Below, piece after piece: positions 1 to 8,653 of a DNA stretch of 64,000 bases. The position numbers and the translations under genes are program-made. The stretch spans positions 310,001 through 374,000 of the forward strand of contig NZ_BAABRS010000003.1 in the NCBI RefSeq assembly GCF_039545095.1, given 5' to 3'. The notes beneath the pieces were generated by a model. The model saw nothing but the letters and a program-made list of their open reading frames with translations, was not told where the DNA came from and ran no database searches. The DNA is from Fodinibius salicampi (GTDB lineage Bacteria; Bacteroidota; Rhodothermia; Balneolales; Balneolaceae). Numbering within the stretch: position 1 is the stretch's first letter; each line of letters starts with the position of its first letter.

Positions 1-1
1 G

Positions 2-127
2 CAACTCCATCTGGAAGTTGTACTTGAAGCGCTTAACATCTGCAAAGAAAACTATCCCGAAGGTCTCCCCAATGCCAGCATCCGGGCTATGAACGAACCC
101 CTGATGGGTGGCCCGGATGAAGAATAA
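2..127 (+). CDS. C-terminal end of an unidentified protein (cut by window edge)
   Basis: An open frame enters from the left edge at base 2 and stops with TAA at 125-127, leaving 41 C-terminal residues. The tail is acidic and ends in GGPDEE. I do not recognise a family from this piece. It reads toward the convergent DUF5916 gene, whose stop lies about 70 bases away. No clear terminator hairpin is visible between them. Confidence 0.5.
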   Translation, partial: QLHLEVVLEALNICKENYPEGLPNASIRAMNEPLMGGPDEE

Positions 128-196
128 AGTAGGTTAGGGAAAAGAGACCCAGAAAATATCAACCGCAGTATTCTCCCCGTTTCCCCTTGACTGCCA

Positions 197-2509
197 TTAA
201 CTCCGAATCAAATACTGAAACTTAACGAAAAACTGACGGTCCGTTTCTTTATACCCGTTAAATCCATTGGGTCCGGGCTGGTCAAAATGATTCATATAAT
301 CCGTCATCCCTATATAGAACTTGGTAAACGGATTGGCTTTATAATAAACCAACGGATATACCTGGATCTGTTCGTCAAAAGAATTGTATTGAGTAATTAA
401 TCTTGCAAAAAGCTTCTCAGTAAAATTATATCGACCAGTCATGCGAAAAATATCACCACTGTAGAAGCTCTGGTCATCGTCATACGAAGAGAGCGTTGAA
501 TAATCATAGCTTAAGTTTAATTCCAACCGACTGGTAGGCTTAATTGTAGAACTAGCTGAAATATTATAGCCTTTCCCCATTTCAGGATTGCGCGATCGAT
601 AAATATCTTTTCCGAAACCAACATGACCCTGAAAAGAGAGTGCATCAAGCGGATTTGTTCGTGCATTAATCATTACACGATTCATTTTTGTAAAAAGCCT
701 TCCTCGAAATCGTTCATCATTAAGAGGCAAAAAACTGATCGCTAAATTGGTCTGACCGCCGAAGCTGTTACTAAGCCGAGTAAAAATATATCGCTCCTGG
801 AACTGCCCGTCAAAATCATAACGCCATGTTCCGCTCACACTCAATCTTCCCTGCGATAAGAGTCTTGTATTCGGATAATAAGAGAGACTCTGACTTGCTT
901 CAAACTCCCTGCGGTCTGTCTGATTAATGAAGCCGGCCTGAGTTTGAAATGTCGGTGAATAGGCGGAGTATTCCAGTGAAAAGTCATAATACTTTGCTTC
1001 TCGCGAAAACTCCGTACTGATCAATGAACCGCCGAACTGCTCACCGTTAAAAGCAGCGTCATGAGAACTCTGTCCAAAGTTTCTTGTCTCATCGAACAGG
1101 GTGGTATCACTTAGCTCCTTCGTATCAGAATAAGCCGCCTGACCGCTAAAATAATACTGATCAGTCAGCCGAAAGTTCCAGTCGATACTGCCTACATAAT
1201 TTTCACCGTCTTGTTGGTTTCGGGTCGTTAATAAACCACCAACATATGATTCTGACCCAAAACTGTATTTTCCCCGCAGTACATTACTGTAGGAGTCTTT
1301 TTCTGAACGAATGAGCGAACTTCCATAGCGACCCGGTACTATAAAGGGAGTATCACGATCATAGGCTGTTAAAAAAGCCACACTGTAACTACTCGACTGA
1401 TGGGTAACCTTACCAGCTGCGATAGGATGGTTAATCATTCGGGAATAAAAAAGATCTTCCGAGGTACTAAACAGATCACTTCCCTTCATAAAAAAGGGCC
1501 GTTTTTCGGGATAGTACAGCGCAAATGTTTCATTGGCTCCAATCTGTGCAGCATCCGTTTCTACCTGACTAAAATCAGGATTTAGAACGGCATTCAATGA
1601 GGTAGTTGAGGTTGGTGAGTACATTACGCTCCCGCCAATACGGCCTTCAAGCGGACCATGATCCAGACCAGAAGAAGGATCATCGGGAGTATTGAGTTCA
1701 CTGCTTTGGTAACTCATTCCATAGGGAAGCAACTCAACGGTATTACTGTTTTCTATTCCTTCCATGCCTGTCAAAAGCCCGTTCTGGCACAATAGGCATG
1801 AATTACTGAGCTTAACATCACTCCATGTTAACTGGTAGCGATTACTTCTCGGATAGTTGCGAAGAAACTGTACAGACCAATCCTGAACTTCACGCTTGGG
1901 AAAATTGAGACTTTTGAATGGGATTTTCATTACGGCCGTATATCCAAAATCCGTTATATGAGCCTCCGAACTCCACAGCATATCAAAATTCATATCCTCA
2001 CTGTTTCCGGTTCGCATGCCATCCATCTGTATTCCCAGTGGATTTACAAAGAGTTCATACGCCTGCTGATTATTATTAAAGGGATCTATAAAAACACCTA
2101 TGAAATCATCCTGGAAACTATTGTCCCTGTCAGTGATATTAGCTCTTATGCCCCTGGGATTGGGGTCCTTACAAATAAAACCGATATACAAATTATGCTG
2201 ACTGTATAATACTTTAACTTCAGTTTCTACCGGAGCGGGGGCGTTATCATTGGGTTGTACCTGATGCTCAATAAATACCGACGGGGCTTTGTCCCATGCC
2301 TGGTTTTCCAATCCTGCAGTTATATTAAAATCATTTTCAATTTGAAGCGGACGAACTTGCATCGTAGTATCCATTTGCGATTGAGCCCAAAGCCCAGATA
2401 AAGGAATAATCATTAAAAAAATGACTGCAAATAATATTTTCTCGTTCCAACCTGTTTGATGCATAAAATAAATCAGCTCTGTCTTTTTTAGATATTGTTT
2501 CTTTAACAT
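197..2509 (-). CDS. DUF5916 outer-membrane protein with N-terminal CBM9-like domain
   Basis: This 770-residue protein is probably exported and embedded in the outer membrane. It starts with a long N-terminal hydrophobic signal (about residues 24-42, ending LWAQ). Residues about 55-240 resemble the carbohydrate-binding family 9-like domain that precedes DUF5916 in Bacteroidota; the segment with FIDPFNNNQQAYELFVNP is characteristic. The long remainder alternates aromatic and polar strands and contains the PEKRPFFMKG motif typical of DUF5916, then a predicted beta-barrel to the C-terminus. The role of the family is unsettled; binding or import of a glycan or other surface ligand is a guess. The ATG at 2509 is used; an internal Met about 16 codons in, just ahead of the signal sequence, is an alternative start. 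It is divergent from radC. Confidence 0.8.
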   Translation of the reverse strand: MLKKQYLKKTELIYFMHQTGWNEKILFAVIFLMIIPLSGLWAQSQMDTTMQVRPLQIENDFNITAGLENQAWDKAPSVFIEHQVQPNDNAPAPVETEVKVLYSQHNLYIGFICKDPNPRGIRANITDRDNSFQDDFIGVFIDPFNNNQQAYELFVNPLGIQMDGMRTGNSEDMNFDMLWSSEAHITDFGYTAVMKIPFKSLNFPKREVQDWSVQFLRNYPRSNRYQLTWSDVKLSNSCLLCQNGLLTGMEGIENSNTVELLPYGMSYQSSELNTPDDPSSGLDHGPLEGRIGGSVMYSPTSTTSLNAVLNPDFSQVETDAAQIGANETFALYYPEKRPFFMKGSDLFSTSEDLFYSRMINHPIAAGKVTHQSSSYSVAFLTAYDRDTPFIVPGRYGSSLIRSEKDSYSNVLRGKYSFGSESYVGGLLTTRNQQDGENYVGSIDWNFRLTDQYYFSGQAAYSDTKELSDTTLFDETRNFGQSSHDAAFNGEQFGGSLISTEFSREAKYYDFSLEYSAYSPTFQTQAGFINQTDRREFEASQSLSYYPNTRLLSQGRLSVSGTWRYDFDGQFQERYIFTRLSNSFGGQTNLAISFLPLNDERFRGRLFTKMNRVMINARTNPLDALSFQGHVGFGKDIYRSRNPEMGKGYNISASSTIKPTSRLELNLSYDYSTLSSYDDDQSFYSGDIFRMTGRYNFTEKLFARLITQYNSFDEQIQVYPLVYYKANPFTKFYIGMTDYMNHFDQPGPNGFNGYKETDRQFFVKFQYLIRS

Positions 2510-2684
2510 TGCTAATTAAATCTTACGAAAAAATCTCAAATTGTTACGCCTGAAAAACTGGATATCCATTGAACTAAATATTGATACAACCGATCCTCTT
2601 TGGCAGAATAAATTATTTTTTTTTGTAAGGATTCATCGACAAAACGGTCTTACTATAAATATCAACTTTCAAAGAGACCCTATC

Positions 2685-3404
2685 ATGCCTGACCAAGAAC
2701 AATTCGAGGCCGAAAATTTTTTAAAGCGAACTGTAAAAGAGATGAGTCCTGATGAACAACCACGGGAGAAGCTCATGAACTATGGAGGAGAAAGCCTTTC
2801 AGATGCTGAACTCCTGGCTATTCTGCTGCGTACCGGCAGTCAAAAGATGAATGTTATCCAAATGGCCCAGGCCCTGCTCGATCATTTTGATGGCCTACGC
2901 TATCTGGCCCGCAAAAGCTGGCAGGATCTTAAAGTAATTCCCGGGATGGGTAAAGTAAAATCACTCACCCTTGAAGCAGTATTTGAACTTTCCCGACGCA
3001 TTCAGATGGCTAGCCTCGGCGAGCAAGTACAAATCACCTCTCCGGAAGATGCCGTTTCCTATTTTGGTCCCAAATTACGCGATCTGACCAAAGAGGTATT
3101 CATCGTCGCCTTTCTGAATAACGCCAAAATAGTGATGGGCTATAAGAAAATAAGCTCCGGCGGCTCCACCGCTACCATAGTCGATCCAGCTGAAGTTATG
3201 CGTCAGGCCGTCATGAATGAGGCAAACAGCATTTTACTGCTCCACAATCATCCCAGCGGGCAGAATAAAGAATCCAAAGCCGATATACAGCTCACCAAGC
3301 GAATTGCCAAGTCGGGCAAACTGCTGGGCATTCCGGTGGATGATCACATCATCATCGCCGGCGATGGCTATACTAGTTTTAGGGCTAAAGGGCTTCTCAA
3401 TTAA
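2685..3404 (+). CDS. radC: RadC family JAMM-domain protein
   Basis: RadC-type protein, 239 residues from the ATG at 2685. An in-frame extension to 2541 exists but encodes an unlike, Ile/Asn-rich leader; AAAGAGA lies just upstream of 2685 and the resulting length fits the family. Residues about 25-105 hold the UPF0758 helix-hairpin-helix part (IPGMGKVKS). Residues about 115-239 are a JAMM/MPN metal site: E137, H187-x-H189 in HNHPSG, and D200. The family was once linked to DNA repair, but its biochemical role is not established; the JAMM fold suggests a zinc hydrolase. The stop codon directly abuts the inverted repeat of the next element. Confidence 0.93.
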   Translation: MPDQEQFEAENFLKRTVKEMSPDEQPREKLMNYGGESLSDAELLAILLRTGSQKMNVIQMAQALLDHFDGLRYLARKSWQDLKVIPGMGKVKSLTLEAVFELSRRIQMASLGEQVQITSPEDAVSYFGPKLRDLTKEVFIVAFLNNAKIVMGYKKISSGGSTATIVDPAEVMRQAVMNEANSILLLHNHPSGQNKESKADIQLTKRIAKSGKLLGIPVDDHIIIAGDGYTSFRAKGLLN

Positions 3405-3416
3405 GAATTAGGAATT
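3405..3416 (+). repeat. Left inverted repeat of the four-helix-bundle element
   Basis: GAATTAGGAATT starts at the base after the radC stop codon. Its exact reverse complement lies at 3807-3818. More AT-rich, partly repeated sequence continues inward on both sides. Such inverted repeats commonly flank four-helix-bundle (S23/IVS) genes. Confidence 0.75.
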
Positions 3417-3444
3417 AAAAATTGAAAATTTAAGATTGAGGATA

Positions 3445-3801
3445 ATGAAACGGGAAAATATAGTACAGAAAAAAAGCTATGACTTTGCACTGCGTATCAT
3501 CCATTTATATCAATTAATCATCGAGGGTTCAAAAGAATATATACTGGCTAAACAAGTACTAAAAAGTGGTACTTCAATTGGTGCCAATATTGAAGAAGCT
3601 ATAGGAGCCCAAAGCAGAAAAGACTTCAAAGCTAAACTCTCAATTTCCTATAAAAAACCGGGGAACCCATTACTAACTTCGAATACTTCGGACTCTAAAA
3701 TCATCGAAGACCAACTTTCACAATCACTGATTAATGATTGTGAGGAGTTGCTGAAGATAATTGGCTCAATAATAAAAACTCTAAAAAATTCTCATTCCTA
3801 A
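3445..3801 (+). CDS. Four-helix-bundle protein (S23/IVS family), locally frameshifted
   Basis: Small protein of 118 residues from the ATG at 3445 (a TTG at 3436 is also in frame). It matches the four-helix-bundle family first seen in 23S rRNA intervening sequences: SYDFALRIIHLYQLI, then SIGANIEEAIGAQSRKDF, then ISDC-like LINDCEELLKIIGSIIKT. Its role is unknown. Between about 3655 and 3692 the normal reading is replaced by an unrelated one; the neighbouring frame encodes the expected THY-LRILR with a TAA where Trp normally stands. Two small compensating deletions explain this. The frame stays open overall, but helix 3 is probably destroyed, so the gene may be decaying. It lies between radC and argS, bounded by 12-bp inverted repeats. 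Confidence 0.75.
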   Translation: MKRENIVQKKSYDFALRIIHLYQLIIEGSKEYILAKQVLKSGTSIGANIEEAIGAQSRKDFKAKLSISYKKPGNPLLTSNTSDSKIIEDQLSQSLINDCEELLKIIGSIIKTLKNSHS

Positions 3802-3806
3802 TTCTC

Positions 3807-3818
3807 AATTCCTAATTC
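3807..3818 (-). repeat. Right inverted repeat of the four-helix-bundle element
   Basis: AATTCCTAATTC, the exact reverse complement of 3405-3416. A second imperfect copy of ATTCCTAATT lies at 3794-3803. Together with the left copy it brackets the four-helix-bundle gene within the radC-argS interval. Confidence 0.75.
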
Positions 3819-3866
3819 AACTGCTTATATTTACGGCTAATTTAGAATTCGGTAAATAATTACTCC

Positions 3867-5501
3867 ATGAAGGACTACCTGCGATCTATTATTAAAAATT
3901 CGCTGCAACAATTTGATATCAGCGAAGAAGAAATACCCGAAATCCAGATTGAAAAACCCAATCAGCCCGATCACGGCGATGCGGCAGCCAATATCGCTCT
4001 CAATTTAGCCAGTGTTCTAAAAACTAATCCTCGCGAAATAGCTACGCAGATTGTAGAGGGACTGGAGTACAACCCCAAAAAGATTAAAGCAGTTGAAATA
4101 GCAGGACCCGGATTCATCAATTTTCGTTATGCCGACAATTATCTCTTCAATGAATTAGAAACCATCCTATCGCAGGGAACAAAATTTGGAACAACAACTG
4201 GCCAAGCAGGCAAACGAATACTCGTTGAATTCGTAAGCGCCAATCCTACAGGACCACTTACCGTAGGTCATGGACGTAATGCCGTCTTAGGCGATACCAT
4301 TGCCAATCTGTTGGAATGGACCGGTGCAGAAGTTAGTCGGGAGTATTACTTCAACAATGCAGGCCGGCAAATGCGCATATTAGGACAAAGCGTTCGAGCA
4401 AGATACCTACAGGAACTTGGTCACGATGCGGACCTTCCCGAAGACGGTTATAAGGGTGCATATATAAAAAATATTGCCCGGACGTTAATAGAAGAGCACG
4501 AAGACGCCCTTGTGAATACCGACGATATTACACCCTTCAAAGAAAAAGCGGAGCAGTTGATTTTTAACGACATACAGCAGACCCTTAACCGGATGAACAT
4601 CAAAATGGACTCCTTCTTCAATGAAAAGGAGGTTTATGAGGACGGTACCATTGATGATGTTATTAAAAAATTCCGCGAAAAGGATTTAGCATATGATAAG
4701 GATGGTGCTACCTGGTTCCGAACTACTGAATTTGGAAAAGATCAGGATACGGTACTCATTAAGAGCAGTGGCGAACCGACCTATCGGCTGCCCGATATTG
4801 CCTATCATACCAATAAGCTTGATCGCGGCTATGACCAGTGCATCGATGTTTTTGGAGCAGATCATATTGATACCTATCCTGATGTACTCTCCGGTATAGA
4901 AGCGCTGGGCTATGATTCTCAGAAAGTCGATGTGGTAGTATATCAGTTTGTTACCCTTGTCAAGGATGGCAAACCGTTTAAAATGAGCACGCGCAAAGCT
5001 AACTTTGTAACACTCGATGAACTGATGGATGAAGTGGGTGCAGATGTTACCCGATTTTTCTTTGAGATGCGCGCTCCCAATACCCATCTCGAATTCGATG
5101 TGGGACGAGCCAAGGAAGCCGGGGAAAAAAATCCGGTTTTTTACCTGCAATACGCCCATGCACGTATTCACAGCATCCTGAACAAGGTAGAAGAAAAATA
5201 TAACTTTGAAGAAAAGGCAGACCTTACATTACTGACTCATGAGTCGGAGATTAGCCTGATGAAAAGTCTCCTGCGCTTTCCCGAAATGATTGAAAGCGCG
5301 GCCGAAAGCCGAGAACCCCATCGCTTGATTAACTATCTCAATGACCTGGCCTCTCACTTTACTTCCTTTTACCACGACTGCCGTATTCTGGGAGAGAAGG
5401 AAGAGCTCGTACAGGCCCGCACGGCACTAGCCAGGGCCACGGCACAAGTGCTGGCCAATGGATTAGGCATTTTAGGTATCAGCGCTCCTGAACAGATGTA
5501 G
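3867..5501 (+). CDS. argS: Arginyl-tRNA synthetase
   Basis: Class I aminoacyl-tRNA synthetase of 544 residues, which charges tRNA-Arg in the cytoplasm. The N-terminal Add-1 domain (about 1-85) includes DHGDAAANIA. The catalytic core follows, with SANPTGPLTVGHGR (about 124-137) carrying the HIGH-type signature, and FGADHIDTYP near 330. KMSTRKANFVTLDE is the KMSK-type loop. The C-terminal DALR helical domain includes YLQYAHARIHSI and ends at the stop. Length is normal. No clear Shine-Dalgarno sequence precedes the ATG. The window also holds a tRNA-Arg(UCG) gene, one of its substrates. Confidence 0.97.
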   Translation: MKDYLRSIIKNSLQQFDISEEEIPEIQIEKPNQPDHGDAAANIALNLASVLKTNPREIATQIVEGLEYNPKKIKAVEIAGPGFINFRYADNYLFNELETILSQGTKFGTTTGQAGKRILVEFVSANPTGPLTVGHGRNAVLGDTIANLLEWTGAEVSREYYFNNAGRQMRILGQSVRARYLQELGHDADLPEDGYKGAYIKNIARTLIEEHEDALVNTDDITPFKEKAEQLIFNDIQQTLNRMNIKMDSFFNEKEVYEDGTIDDVIKKFREKDLAYDKDGATWFRTTEFGKDQDTVLIKSSGEPTYRLPDIAYHTNKLDRGYDQCIDVFGADHIDTYPDVLSGIEALGYDSQKVDVVVYQFVTLVKDGKPFKMSTRKANFVTLDELMDEVGADVTRFFFEMRAPNTHLEFDVGRAKEAGEKNPVFYLQYAHARIHSILNKVEEKYNFEEKADLTLLTHESEISLMKSLLRFPEMIESAAESREPHRLINYLNDLASHFTSFYHDCRILGEKEELVQARTALARATAQVLANGLGILGISAPEQM

Positions 5502-5526
5502 TTGGAGCTTACAATTCAGATTCTTT

Positions 5527-5549
5527 CCAGCTTCAATTTCCTAAGCTGG
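5527..5549. terminator. Hairpin between convergent argS and methyltransferase genes
   Basis: CCAGCTT (5527-5533) pairs with AAGCTGG (5543-5549) around a 9-base loop. It overlaps the last codons of the minus-strand methyltransferase and has no long T-run, so it is a weak terminator candidate only. Confidence 0.3.
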
Positions 5550-6347
5550 TATAAGCTTGGTAAAACACACAATGCCCTTACTAAACTGCTCGGCTACTTC
5601 AAATCCCGTTTGACTGAACATCTTATTACTTTCATCGACGGTCCAAAAGGTAAGGCCGCCAAAGCCGGCTGAATCCTGCAACAGACGTGCATACCAGGCA
5701 TCCGCCTTTACAAGGTGCATCATAAAAAAAACGCCATCTTTCTTTATAACACGTCGCGCTTCATACAAAACTTTTGTGGGATCCGTCAGCTCGTTAAGTG
5801 TCCCTCCCATGGTAATACCGTCAAAAGTTGCCCCAAAAAACGGCAAATGTCGGGCATCCGCTCGCAACAAGTACTGGTCTGCCTGCTCCGCTTCTGACTT
5901 TATACGGGCTTCAGCCAACATCTGATGAGAAAAATCAAGAGATACCACTTCACAATTTGGCTCTTCCTTCTTCAGCAACCGTCCATAGAGGGCCGTTGAG
6001 CAGCCAATATCCAGATATAGCTTGCCACGTTCCGGATTCAACCAGTCGGAAAGTAACTGCTGTTCCTTTTGAATTGGAAACTCATCTCCGGTCAATATTG
6101 AAAGAGAGCGCTTTCTCCAGATTTCCTCATACAGCGTGGCTGTTAATCTCCAGTGGTTAGAACTTTGGGCCCACGACATTTCTATCGTTTCCTCATCCAG
6201 TAAATCTGTGATATTATCCCGAATAGGATATTCATCTCCTTTATTAGAGCATACGGTTCCGTTGAAGGACTTCTGCAGCTGTGCTACTTCTGTGGGAATA
6301 GTAATAGCTGCCCGTTCATATTTGGGAGACCTGATTTCAAGAGCCAT
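5541..6347 (-). CDS. Class I SAM-dependent methyltransferase
   Basis: 268-residue cytoplasmic protein with a Rossmann methyltransferase fold. Motif I is LYLDIGCSTALYGRLL (about residues 115-130), followed by VVSLDFSHQMLAEA (acidic motif II) and LRADARHLPFFGATFDGITM (motif III/IV), the pattern of ubiquinone/menaquinone-type (Methyltransf_11) enzymes. The first 50 residues, with a lone Cys (TVCSNKGDEYPI), resemble the short Trm112-like lead-in seen in some of these enzymes, but without a full zinc site. The substrate cannot be told from sequence. It lies downstream of the SAM hydrolase gene on the same strand, about 100 bases away. Confidence 0.8.
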   Translation of the reverse strand: MALEIRSPKYERAAITIPTEVAQLQKSFNGTVCSNKGDEYPIRDNITDLLDEETIEMSWAQSSNHWRLTATLYEEIWRKRSLSILTGDEFPIQKEQQLLSDWLNPERGKLYLDIGCSTALYGRLLKKEEPNCEVVSLDFSHQMLAEARIKSEAEQADQYLLRADARHLPFFGATFDGITMGGTLNELTDPTKVLYEARRVIKKDGVFFMMHLVKADAWYARLLQDSAGFGGLTFWTVDESNKMFSQTGFEVAEQFSKGIVCFTKLIPA

Positions 6348-6453
6348 AAGCTAGGGGATTAATCGATCCTGAATATTGTTAGGAATGATATAGGTTAAAT
6401 ACATTTTATACCTAATACGTTTCCCAGTCGGAAAGTGTTACAGAGAGGCAAAG

Positions 6454-7242
6454 CTATTTTTGAAGAATAATCGAAATTTGAGCCCCCTTCTGGACACCCA
6501 GCATTTTTTGAGCATCCCCCTTATTGATTCCCACTTCCAGCATGCCGGCACTTCCTATGTACGCCACAGGTTCTCCTTCGGTTACAGCGCCAAAAGTGGT
6601 GTTAATTTCATTCAAAATAACATTACCAACATATATCTTAACGTCTTTACCAGCAAGAACTTCATCAATAAGGTCAGCCGAAATATTTGTAACCAGATTA
6701 CCGAACTTATCAATATGGATGATGGTTCCCTCCAAACCGTCCTTATCGGCAATAGGCTGCATCCAACGATAGCTGATTAGTTCATCCAGCGGCTCCCCCA
6801 GCTCTTCCAGAGTCACACCCCGGCTTAAATGCGCGGCAGCCGGAGCAAAAACATCGCGCCCGTGAAAGGTATTAGACCGGCTTTCACGTAAATACTCTTT
6901 CTTATTGAGTTTAACTGCGCTATAGGATCGATCGGTTGTCAATAGCGAAAAAATACCGTTATCCGGGCCCACAAAATACTGATCCTCGATCTTCAAAGCT
7001 ACAGCATTGCGATCGGTTCCCACCCCTGGATCAATAACGACGGTATGCACTGTGCCGGAGGGAAAAAGCATCGCCGAATTTTTAAGCACCCATGACCCAG
7101 CCATAATATCCTGGGATGGAATATCGTGGGAGACATCCACCAAGCGTGCTTCGGGAGCGATACCCAGCATTACAGCCTTCATCGCACTTACGTAATAATC
7201 CTGCAGACCGAAGTCTGTCGTAAGAGTAATTACATTACGCAT
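6454..7242 (-). CDS. SAM hydrolase (DUF62/SAM hydroxide adenosyltransferase family)
   Basis: 262 residues, full-length member of the DUF62 family related to fluorinase and chlorinase. Characterised non-halogenating members hydrolyse S-adenosylmethionine to adenosine and methionine. Visible signatures are TLTTDFGLQDYYV at the N-terminus, VDVSHDIPSQDI, VVIDPGVGTDR, FVGPDNGIFS and TFHGRDVFAPAAAHL. The C-terminal beta domain includes HIDKFGNLVTNI. The 20-odd-residue loop that marks fluorinases does not stand out, so hydrolysis is the likely activity. Its ATG overlaps the last 8 bases of dnaN, so the two are probably co-translated. Confidence 0.9.
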   Translation of the reverse strand: MRNVITLTTDFGLQDYYVSAMKAVMLGIAPEARLVDVSHDIPSQDIMAGSWVLKNSAMLFPSGTVHTVVIDPGVGTDRNAVALKIEDQYFVGPDNGIFSLLTTDRSYSAVKLNKKEYLRESRSNTFHGRDVFAPAAAHLSRGVTLEELGEPLDELISYRWMQPIADKDGLEGTIIHIDKFGNLVTNISADLIDEVLAGKDVKIYVGNVILNEINTTFGAVTEGEPVAYIGSAGMLEVGINKGDAQKMLGVQKGAQISIILQK

Positions 7243-8350
7243 AAGTGTTCAGCATCACCGGCATCACCAGCATGAGCATTTGCTCATTTTCCTCTTCTCC
7301 TGATGGTTTAACAATACCTGCCCTGTTTGGCGTAGAAAATTCGAAGTAGACTTCCTCGTCATCCACATTACCCAATACATCAGCCAGATACTTAGCGTTA
7401 AAACCAATTTCCATCTCTTCGTTATCGTATTCGCATCCAATTGTTTCTTTGGCTTCACTGCTCATATCAATATCTTCGGCCCGAATGGTCAGCTTATCCG
7501 GATGCATTTGAAGACGGATTTGCCGGGTAGTTGAGCTTGAAAATATAGCCACTCTTTTTACCGTAGCTAACATCTGTTCCTTATCAATAATGAGTGTTTT
7601 ATCATTTTCCCGGGGAATTACAGAATCATAATTAGGATACTGTTCATTAATCAGTCGCGTAATAACAATGGTATTCCCACTCTTAAACCGGGCGTGATCC
7701 TCTGTAATGGTAAGTACACACTCATCTGCATGAAGTGCCTTCTGCACCAGGTTTAACGCTTTTTCGGGCACGATAAAGTTCATTTCCTCATCGCTGGTTA
7801 AATCCTTCTTGATATAGCGAACCAACCGGTGACCGTCTGTAGCTACAAACTTGCTTTCTTCGGGACCAATATCAAAATACACCCCCATCATTGCAGGACG
7901 CAGATCATCATTGGATACTGCGAAGAGCGTCTTATCAATAGCTTTGATCATATCCTTTTTTGTGGTCTCTAACTGATGGCCCTCATCCAGATTGGGGACT
8001 TCGGGAAATTCATCAGGATCTTCTCCTACCAGCTTATAGGTCCCTTTATCCGTTCTAAATTTGACATTAAATTTTTCATCCACTTCAAAGGAAACAGGGA
8101 TATCGGGTAGTTGGCGGAGTGTTTCCGTAAGACGTCGTGCCGGTATGGCTACTGCACCATCTTCATCAATATCCGCATCCATATATTCAATAATAGATAT
8201 TTCAAGATCGGTGGCAGTCAGCCGTAAACTTCCATCCTCACTTTTAAACAAAATAGTTTCCAGGATAGGCAGGGTAGCCTTATTTGGTACAGCACCCGAA
8301 ACAGCCGACAGAGCTTTAACTAGTTCACTACTTGATACATTAAATCTCAT
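7235..8350 (-). CDS. dnaN: DNA polymerase III beta sliding clamp
   Basis: 371 residues, the ring-shaped processivity clamp of the replicative polymerase, with three similar domains of about 120 residues. Recognisable segments are PILETILF, ATDLEISI, IPARRLTETLRQLPD and FVATDGHRLVRY, and the C-terminal LMLVMPVML that forms the partner-binding pocket region. Unlike the classic dnaA-dnaN-recF order, no dnaA or recF lies here, and the downstream gene overlaps by 8 bases and encodes a SAM hydrolase. The ATG at 8350 is preceded by an AT-rich 303-base region shared with divergent miaA. Confidence 0.97.
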   Translation of the reverse strand: MRFNVSSSELVKALSAVSGAVPNKATLPILETILFKSEDGSLRLTATDLEISIIEYMDADIDEDGAVAIPARRLTETLRQLPDIPVSFEVDEKFNVKFRTDKGTYKLVGEDPDEFPEVPNLDEGHQLETTKKDMIKAIDKTLFAVSNDDLRPAMMGVYFDIGPEESKFVATDGHRLVRYIKKDLTSDEEMNFIVPEKALNLVQKALHADECVLTITEDHARFKSGNTIVITRLINEQYPNYDSVIPRENDKTLIIDKEQMLATVKRVAIFSSSTTRQIRLQMHPDKLTIRAEDIDMSSEAKETIGCEYDNEEMEIGFNAKYLADVLGNVDDEEVYFEFSTPNRAGIVKPSGEEENEQMLMLVMPVMLNTYA

Positions 8351-8653
8351 AAGAAATTTTTTTTGCTGAGTATTTATCAGGCTTAAAAAAAGCCCGCATA
8401 ATAAGTACCATATACTAATAAATCCTCACTCTCTTAGCAACCACATTAACCGTTCTTTATACGGAAATTTTCATGGCGATTTTACAGATTCTTCATTTTC
8501 TGATTTTAGCACGAAAAACCTTCTTTTTCTTTTATCAGCAACTAATACTTACTCAGTGAGATAGCAACGTCCCAAGAAATATCATTCTCCACCAGAGTAC
8601 ATATTTTCTTATGTTTAAAGGCTTGAAAAATCTTAACCATAATTGATTTATTT
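8351..8653. other. Divergent intergenic region dnaN/miaA
   Basis: 303 AT-rich bases between divergent dnaN and miaA, so promoters for both should lie here. I see a small hairpin (GGCTT/AAGCC, 8380-8394) on the dnaN side but no convincing promoter motif, DnaA-box cluster or RNA gene. Short open frames inside it look random. Confidence 0.5.

Noticed and set aside
2541-2684. In-frame N-terminal extension of RadC
   Set aside because: It is Ile/Asn-rich, unlike the family, and a good start with a purine-rich lead lies at 2685.
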